Source of the DNA: Planctomycetota bacterium
GTDB taxonomy: Bacteria > Planctomycetota > J058
NCBI GenBank assembly: GCA_019636275.1
Contig: JAHBXY010000011.1
Coordinates: 33,127-97,126 of the forward strand
Reading direction: 5' to 3'
DNA: 64,000 bases
Part shown: positions 58,732 to 64,000 of the stretch, one piece after another
How the letters are laid out: each line of letters opens with the position of its first letter
Numbering within the stretch: position 1 is the first letter of the stretch
Translations under genes and position numbers: made by a program
The notes under the pieces: generated by a model
What the model saw: only the letters and a program-made list of their open reading frames with translations
Databases searched by the model: none
What the model was told of the DNA's origin: nothing

Positions 58732-60687
58732 ATGTGCGGGATCGCGGGGCTGCTGCACTTCGACCCGTCCCGCCCGGTCGACCCCGCGGTCCTCGACGCG
58801 ATGACCGACGTCCTCGCGCACCGCGGCCCCGACGGGCGCGGGACCCACGTCGACGGCGCGCTGGGGCTCGGCCACCGGCGGCTGGCCGTGATCGACCTGT
58901 CGGCCGACGCGGCGCAGCCCCTGCCGAACGAGGACGGCTCGGTGTGGACCGTCCTCAACGGGGAGCTCTACGGCTTCCAGGCCCTGCGGGCCGAGCTGGA
59001 GGCGAAGGGCCACCGCTTCCGCTCGCGCAGCGACACCGAGGTGCTGGTGCACCTCTACGAGGAGGAGGGCGAGCGGCTCGTCGAGCGCCTGCGCGGCATG
59101 TTCGCCTTCGCGATCTGGGACGCGCGGCGGCGGCGGCTGGTCCTCGCGCGGGACCGCTTCGGCAAGAAGCCGCTCTACTACCGCCTCGACGCGGACGGCC
59201 TGCGCTTCGGCTCGGAGGTCAAGGCGCTCCTGGCCGACCCGGCCGTGCCGCGGGCGCCCGACCCGCTGGCGCTCTCGGAGTACCTGACCTACGGCTACGT
59301 GCCGGCGCCGCGCACGGCCTTCGCCGGCGTGCAGAAGCTCCCGCCGGGGCACGTGCTCGTCGTCGAGCAGGACGGGCGGCGCACGCTCCGCCGCTACTGG
59401 TCGTTGCCGCTCGGCCCCAAGCGCGGCGGCGACGAGCGGCGGGCGATCGAGGAGGTGCGCGAGGCGCTCGACGAGGCCGTGCGCCTGCGCATGGTCGCCG
59501 ACGTGCCGCTCGGCGCCTTCCTCTCGGGCGGGCTCGACTCGTCGTCGGTGGTCGCGTCCATGGTGGCCGCGAGCCGGCGCCCCGCGGACGTGCGCACGTT
59601 CTCGATCGGCTTCCAGGAGGCCACCCACGACGAGTCGCCCTACGCGGCGCTCGTCGCGCGGCACCTGGGGACGTCGCACGAGGCGCTGTCCCTGGCGCCG
59701 GGCGCGTTCGACGACCTGGAGCGGATCGCCTGGCACCACGGCGAGCCGTTCGCCGACTCGTCGTGCCTGCCGACGTTCGCCGTGTCGCGCCTGGCGCGGC
59801 AGCGCGTGACGGTGGCCCTGTCGGGCGACGGCGGCGACGAGCTGTTCGTGGGCTACGACCGCTACCGCGGCGCCCGCGTGGACGAGCTCCTGCGGCGCAC
59901 GCCGCGGGCGCTCCGCGCGCCGCTCGAGAACCGTTACCTTATCCACCTCCTCCACCTGCTCGACCCGACGCGCCGCGTGGGCCAGCAGCTCACGCTGGCG
60001 CGGGAGTACCTCGGCCACGGGCTCGAGGACATGTACCTGCGCCGCGTCGAGGTCTTCTGGCCCGAGGTCAAGCGGACGCTCGTCAGCCAGGACCTCGCGG
60101 CCGCGACGCGGGGCCACGACGCGCGCGACGTCGTGCGCGACCTCCTGCGCGCGTCGCCGGGCGAGACCTGGGCCGAGCGCTGCGCCCACGCCGACGTGGG
60201 GTCCTACCTGGTCGACGACATCCTGGTGAAGGTCGACGTGGCGAGCATGGCCTTCGGCCTCGAGGTCCGCGCGCCGCTCCTCGACCACGTCCTGGCCGAG
60301 CGCGTGGCGCGCCTGCCGGCGCGGCTGAAGATGCGTCGACTGGCCACGAAGCTGGCCCTGCGCCGAGCGGTCGCCGACCGGCTGCCGAAGGAGGTGCTGC
60401 GCCGGCCGAAGATGGGCTTCGGCGTGCCGCTGCACGCCTGGTTCCGCGGGGGCCTGGCCGCGCGCCTCGAGGAGGCGCTCCTCTCGCGCCGCGCCGTCGA
60501 GCGCGGGCTCCTGCGGCCGGAGGTCGTGCGGCGCCTGATCGACCAGCACGCCGCCGGGAAGGTCGACCACCAGGCGCGGCTGTTCGCGCTGCTCATGCTC
60601 GAGACCTGGTTCCGGCAGTGGATCGACGCGCCGGCGCCGGCCGTCAGGCCGGCGCGTCCTCTGCCGATCGCCGGCGCGCCCAGGTGA
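58732..60687 (+). CDS. asnB: Asparagine synthase (glutamine-hydrolysing)
   Basis: A 651-residue enzyme with an N-terminal glutaminase domain (MCGIAGLLHF, nucleophile Cys2; HRGPDGRGTH; NEDGSVWTVLNGELY) and a C-terminal synthetase domain. The synthetase PP-loop is SGGLDSSSV at about residue 265, with FSIGFQEATHDESPYAALVA and ALSGDGGDELFVGYDRYRGA. It is close to the exopolysaccharide/exosortase-associated AsnB type by length and motif LRRPKMGFGVPLHAWFRGGL. It could make asparagine or amidate a sugar or peptide in surface-polymer synthesis. ATG 58732 follows GGTAGGATCG. The gene overlaps the convergent TPR gene by 44 bases. Confidence 0.93.
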   Translation: MCGIAGLLHFDPSRPVDPAVLDAMTDVLAHRGPDGRGTHVDGALGLGHRRLAVIDLSADAAQPLPNEDGSVWTVLNGELYGFQALRAELEAKGHRFRSRSDTEVLVHLYEEEGERLVERLRGMFAFAIWDARRRRLVLARDRFGKKPLYYRLDADGLRFGSEVKALLADPAVPRAPDPLALSEYLTYGYVPAPRTAFAGVQKLPPGHVLVVEQDGRRTLRRYWSLPLGPKRGGDERRAIEEVREALDEAVRLRMVADVPLGAFLSGGLDSSSVVASMVAASRRPADVRTFSIGFQEATHDESPYAALVARHLGTSHEALSLAPGAFDDLERIAWHHGEPFADSSCLPTFAVSRLARQRVTVALSGDGGDELFVGYDRYRGARVDELLRRTPRALRAPLENRYLIHLLHLLDPTRRVGQQLTLAREYLGHGLEDMYLRRVEVFWPEVKRTLVSQDLAAATRGHDARDVVRDLLRASPGETWAERCAHADVGSYLVDDILVKVDVASMAFGLEVRAPLLDHVLAERVARLPARLKMRRLATKLALRRAVADRLPKEVLRRPKMGFGVPLHAWFRGGLAARLEEALLSRRAVERGLLRPEVVRRLIDQHAAGKVDHQARLFALLMLETWFRQWIDAPAPAVRPARPLPIAGAPR

Positions 60688-61864
60688 CGAGCGCGTCGAG
60701 CGCCGGGGCGAGGGCGAGGACCTCGCCCCAGGCGCCGCGGGCGCCGTCGGCGTCGCCCGCCCGCTCGGCGGCCAGGGCGCGGGCCGCGTGGACGGCGCGC
60801 TGGCAGGCGCGGCGCTCGGCGTCGGTCGGGGCGACGTCGGCCAGGGTCGGGGTGAGGGCGGCGGGGTCGTCGGCGAGCAGGGCGCGGGCGAGCGCCGCCT
60901 CCCAGCGCGGGCCGTCGGCCGCGAGCGGCTCGAGCGCCTCGCGCCGGCCGAGGAGGCCCAGCCACAGGCGGGTCGCCGGGAGGTCCTCCTTCGCGAGCGC
61001 GGCCTCCAGGTCGGCGGCCGCCCCGTCCGCGTCGCCCTCGATCGCCCGCACCTGCCCGCGGCACCGCAGCGCCTCGGCCGCCTCGGGCGCGTAGCGCAGG
61101 AGGTCGGTCAGGTCGCTCGTCGCGCCGCCGAGGTCGCCCGCCAGCAGCCGGAGGTAGGCACGGACGAGCCTGTGCTCGCCCCTGGCGTCCTCCTCGGCGC
61201 CGGCGACCAGCGAGTCGACGAGCGCCAGCGCGCCGGTCACGTCGCCCGTGGCCGCGCGCGCCCACGCGCGGCCCACGACCACCCGGTCGTCGCGCGCGCC
61301 GAGGGCCGCGGCGCGGTCGGCGTCGGCCAGCGCCCCCCACGCCTCGCCGATCGCGACGCGGGTCGTCGATCGGGCTCGCAGGAGGGCCGGCGAGTCGCCC
61401 AGCGCGTCGAGCGTCAGCGAGAGCCGCCGCTCGAGCTCGCGCAGGGCGTGGGCGCGGGCGGCCGGATCGCGCTCGCGGAGCGTCGCCCCCACGAGCAGGT
61501 CGAGGCCCCCCTGGTGCAGGGGCGAGCGCGCGAGCAAGCGCCGGGCGTCGTCGAGCGCGCCGGGCGCGTCCCCCCGCGCCAGGCGCCGCTGGCCGCGCAG
61601 GGCCAGGAGCGCGACGTCGTCGGGCCGCCGTGCCAGCGCCTCGTCGAGGGCGACGCCGGCCGCCTCGTCGTCGCCGGCGGCGACCAGCCGCTGGACGCGC
61701 TCGAGCGGGCGTCGGCCGAGGGCGTCGCCGAGGTCCGAGGCCACGGAGAGCGCCAGCAACCCGGCGATCATCACGGCCGCCTGCGCGACGCCCTCGTGGT
61801 CGCCGTGGAGCGCCAGGCTGCCGGCGGCCAGGAGGGCGAGGATCACGACGAGGCGGCCGCGCAC
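60644..61864 (-). CDS. Membrane-anchored TPR-repeat protein
   Basis: A 406-residue protein with two N-terminal hydrophobic segments (LVVILALLAAGSLAL and VMIAGLLALSVAS) followed by TPR-type helical pairs through the chain: LVAAGDDEAAGVALDEALAR, LARGDAPGALDDARRLLARS, LLAGDLGGATSDLTDLLRYA and IEGDADGAAADLEAALAKED. No catalytic motif is seen. It is a scaffold or interaction protein. GTG 61864 is used. Its 3' end overlaps the asparagine synthase gene on the other strand. It lies 13 bases after the RING-like/pilin-like gene and is probably co-transcribed with it. Confidence 0.7.
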   Translation of the reverse strand: MRGRLVVILALLAAGSLALHGDHEGVAQAAVMIAGLLALSVASDLGDALGRRPLERVQRLVAAGDDEAAGVALDEALARRPDDVALLALRGQRRLARGDAPGALDDARRLLARSPLHQGGLDLLVGATLRERDPAARAHALRELERRLSLTLDALGDSPALLRARSTTRVAIGEAWGALADADRAAALGARDDRVVVGRAWARAATGDVTGALALVDSLVAGAEEDARGEHRLVRAYLRLLAGDLGGATSDLTDLLRYAPEAAEALRCRGQVRAIEGDADGAAADLEAALAKEDLPATRLWLGLLGRREALEPLAADGPRWEAALARALLADDPAALTPTLADVAPTDAERRACQRAVHAARALAAERAGDADGARGAWGEVLALAPALDALVTWARRRSAEDAPA

Positions 61865-61876
61865 GGGCCGAGCGTA

Positions 61877-62590
61877 TCACTGCCGCTCGGGGAGGGGCAG
61901 GGCGCCAGATCCCTTGAACAGACCGCTGCCGCCCACGACGTAGCGCCAGCCGTCCACCTCGAACACGACGTGCCCCCGGCGGCGCCAGTCCGCGTCGGGG
62001 TACGGGCCGGGCCAGAACAGCAGGGCGTCGAAGCTGCTCACCCAGTGCAAGGTCGTGACCAGGAGGAGGTACCCCCGCGCGGGGTCGCGCGCGTAGCTCC
62101 ACCCCCGGTCGCGCGGGGACGGGAGCGCCGGCAGGTGACGTGGCACGAGGTCATGGAGCGACGCCGGGTAGACGCCTCGCTCGCGGCGGTGAGCCTCGAG
62201 GGCCGCCTGGATCGGGCGGGCCGCGGCGACGACGTCCTCGCACCAGGCGCGGTCGAAGTCGAGCGCCTGCAGGCGGCCGGTGGCCACGACGGCGCGCAGG
62301 CGCTCGCTCGACGCGAGCACCTGCGCGGCCACGGCGAGCGGCAGGGCGACGAGGGCCAGTCCGACGACGACGAGCGCGACGACCCCCCGCCGCGTCGGAC
62401 CGATGCGCGGCGGCGCCGGCACCTCGCGCGCCGCCCCACAGCCCAGCGTCGGGCAGCGGCCGAGGTCCGTCCGGCAATCGGCGTGGACGACGGTGCGGCA
62501 CCCGGGGCATGGGAGCGCGTCGATCGCCGCGCCGTGGCACACGGCGCAGCGGACGTTCCCGGCCGGTCGCGCGCGGGGGTCGGGTCGCAT
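61877..62590 (-). CDS. RING-like zinc domain, membrane span and pilin-like C-terminal domain
   Basis: A 237-residue protein. Residues about 12-55 carry a RING-like zinc pattern (VRCAVCHGAAIDALPCPGCR, then VHADCRTDLGRCPTLGCG). A membrane span follows (VVALVVVGLALVALPLAVAA). The C-terminal part, IQAALEAHRRERGVYPASLH followed by DLVPRHLP and WSYARDPARGYLLLV, resembles the soluble domain of type II secretion pseudopilins (G-type). The order is unusual: zinc domain inside, pilin-like domain outside. ATG 62590 follows GGAGCG; another start seven codons upstream is weaker. Function is unknown. Confidence 0.65.
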   Translation of the reverse strand: MRPDPRARPAGNVRCAVCHGAAIDALPCPGCRTVVHADCRTDLGRCPTLGCGAAREVPAPPRIGPTRRGVVALVVVGLALVALPLAVAAQVLASSERLRAVVATGRLQALDFDRAWCEDVVAAARPIQAALEAHRRERGVYPASLHDLVPRHLPALPSPRDRGWSYARDPARGYLLLVTTLHWVSSFDALLFWPGPYPDADWRRRGHVVFEVDGWRYVVGGSGLFKGSGALPLPERQ

Positions 62591-62723
62591 GGCGCTCCAC
62601 GCTCCCCACACCGCCGGCGACAGGCGCCGGCGCTACGCGCCGGCCACGCCCTGGCCTCACCTCTCCTCGCCGCCGAGCACACCCACGAGCCCCGTGACAT
62701 CATGGAGGCCGCGGAGGTCGGGG

Positions 62724-63989
62724 ATGGCGGGCGGGCTGAAGGGGCCGGGCGACCTCCTGGCCGAGCTGGAGGCCTACGACGTCGTCCGCTACCCCAACAT
62801 CCGCCCGCCGCTGTCGAACCTGGCCCTGGGCCGGCGCGGGCTCTACGAGCTGATCACCGCCGCCTACAAGGTCAGCATGCGCCGCGACGAGGGGCGCTAC
62901 CCGCGGTTCGTGGCCTTCGTGCCGCCGGCGGCCGAGCGGCTCGACGAGTCGAACGTGTGCGTGCGCTTCCAGCGGCCGGTGCCGGTCGACCCCGACGCCC
63001 TGCACCGCCTCGGGGCCGGGATCCCCGGCCGCCCGTATGCGCTCCTGATCCGCGGCTCGGACGCGGGCCCGGTCGCCGAGGGGATCGTGCGCACCGAGCG
63101 CACGGGGCTCGAGCTCCTGCCGACGCTGCGCTACGCCGCGGGCACCGTCATGTCGGGCGGGCTGTACCTGAGCGTCGACGGGCCGGGCGACCTCACGGCG
63201 ATCGACTTCAGCGGCAGCCTGCACAAGATCCTCAACCTGCGCGCGGGCGAGATCCGGGCCGCGTTCGACGCGACGGCCGCCGGGATCTCGCGCGTCGTCT
63301 TCGGCAACCTCGAGCGCTCCGTGCGCGAGCAGGCGGACCCCGTCGCCGGGGTGTCGACCAACCGCCTCGTGCGCGGCACCGACCTCCTGCCGCGCCTCGT
63401 CCGCGGCGCCTGGGGCTACATCCTCCAGCGCGCGATCGAGCTGGCGCACGGCGGCACGTTCGTCGTCCTCCCGCCGGCGGTGGGCCTGAACGAGGTGGAG
63501 AACGTCCTGCGCGTGCCGGTGCGCACGGGGGGCCTGCGCGACATCGCCGACTTCCTCGTGCAGCTCCTCTTCCCCGCCGGCTCCGACGAGGACCACGTCA
63601 AGCGCCTGCAGGACGTGGCCCACGCGATCGAGGACCAGTCGAGGTCGATCGCGCAGCTCTCGTCGGTCGACGGCTGCGTGGTCGTCAGCCACCGCCTCGG
63701 CCTCCTCGGCTTCGCCGGCGAGATCCGCGTCACCGACGAGCGCGACGTGCCCGATTGCGCCGAGCTCGACCCCATGGCCCAGGGGCTCCGACCCACGGGG
63801 CCCTTCGACCTGCGCCAGCACGGCACCCGTCACCGCTCGGCGGCGCGCCTCTGCCAGCAGGTGCCCGGCGTGTTCGCCTACGTCGTCTCGCAGGACGGCA
63901 ACATCCGCGCCTTCACCCGGCTCGTCGACGGTCGCGTCGGCGTCTGCGGACCGCTCAGGCTGCTCGTGGGAAGCTCCGCTTTCGTGTGA
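62724..63989 (+). CDS. DACNV-sensor plus diadenylate-cyclase-like protein
   Basis: A 421-residue protein. The N-terminal half (DLLAELEAYDVVRYPNIRPP and later LHRLGAGIPGRPYALLIRGS) resembles the DACNV sensor domain found before DisA_N domains. The C-terminal domain has the DisA_N signature VDGCVVVSHRLGLLGFAGEI with Asp316-Gly317 (DGA motif, here DGC) and GTRHRSAARLCQ with Arg369-His370-Arg371 (RHR motif), ending FAYVVSQDGNIRAFTR. These motifs make c-di-AMP from two ATP. It would be cytoplasmic. ATG 62724 follows GCGGAGG. The Ala-to-Cys change in DGA may be tolerated. The gene is complete, with 11 bases left in the window. Confidence 0.82.
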   Translation: MAGGLKGPGDLLAELEAYDVVRYPNIRPPLSNLALGRRGLYELITAAYKVSMRRDEGRYPRFVAFVPPAAERLDESNVCVRFQRPVPVDPDALHRLGAGIPGRPYALLIRGSDAGPVAEGIVRTERTGLELLPTLRYAAGTVMSGGLYLSVDGPGDLTAIDFSGSLHKILNLRAGEIRAAFDATAAGISRVVFGNLERSVREQADPVAGVSTNRLVRGTDLLPRLVRGAWGYILQRAIELAHGGTFVVLPPAVGLNEVENVLRVPVRTGGLRDIADFLVQLLFPAGSDEDHVKRLQDVAHAIEDQSRSIAQLSSVDGCVVVSHRLGLLGFAGEIRVTDERDVPDCAELDPMAQGLRPTGPFDLRQHGTRHRSAARLCQQVPGVFAYVVSQDGNIRAFTRLVDGRVGVCGPLRLLVGSSAFV

Positions 63990-64000
63990 TCGACGGCCTT

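Overview
The window is very GC-rich DNA (roughly three quarters G+C, with strong third-position G/C bias) carrying about 45 protein genes on both strands. I see no rRNA or tRNA gene, no CRISPR array, no phage block and no transposase. The organism is most likely an environmental member of the Planctomycetota. That is inferred from gene content: several receptor-type serine/threonine kinases, two RING-like zinc proteins, a short exported STN-like protein, a redoxin/c-type haem/copper-monooxygenase fusion, an FG-GAP lipoprotein and an exported SelO-like giant. Myxococcota or another high-GC environmental phylum is not excluded.

Region 1 (1-11450) is a tightly packed + strand cluster with many stop/start overlaps (ATGA, GTGA). 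It encodes four CgeB-like glycosyltransferases (the first cut by the window edge), a SAM methyltransferase, an HD-domain protein, a sugar nucleotidyltransferase, a glycoside-hydrolase-like protein whose barrel halves look permuted, a dual-specificity-type phosphatase and a phosphoribosyltransferase-like/kinase-like fusion. Myo-inositol-1-phosphate synthase and a DUF72 protein follow. I read it as a dedicated pathway for an unknown glycan or inositol-containing glycoconjugate. It is my main candidate for an undescribed system.

Region 2 (11451-20005) holds small exported or membrane proteins, a nested palindromic element built on (CCCGTT)5/(GGGAAC)5 arms, a RibD-like reductase, one copy of a dispersed 175-bp repeat, an STN-like protein, a DHCR24-like flavoprotein and a three-domain LigD DNA ligase. 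Region 3 (20006-31576) has a lipid/drug-type ABC exporter behind a structured leader, a trehalose/glycogen pair (treZ plus a debranching enzyme), a block of simple-sequence repeats, a TPR-bearing kinase, a fifth CgeB-like glycosyltransferase, a MoxR ATPase and a 20-residue peptide.

Region 4 (31573-43246) holds tatD, an SDR reductase with a palindromic operator candidate, an SGNH hydrolase remnant, a lipoprotein, a YkgJ-like cysteine-cluster protein, a TPR/hydrolase protein, a GNAT acetyltransferase, a 1407-residue exported SelO-like plus HExxH protein, and a PAS hybrid histidine kinase followed by a short MITE-like element. Region 5 (43247-58352) has dedA facing an exported HExxH metalloprotease across overlapping start codons, a DegT aminotransferase, a SpoT-like HD protein, the copper monooxygenase fusion, a second kinase, a frameshift-damaged third kinase and RING-like gene, a GT4 glycosyltransferase and the FG-GAP lipoprotein. 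Region 6 (58353-64000) has two more copies of the dispersed repeat, asparagine synthase, a TPR protein, a RING-like/pilin-like protein and a diadenylate-cyclase-like DACNV protein.

Repeat families in this window repeatedly begin at or within a few bases of a gene's stop codon (near 15407, 26901, 43004 and 58350). Start sites were chosen by hand from overlaps and Shine-Dalgarno-like sequence. Family names come from motif recognition without a database search.
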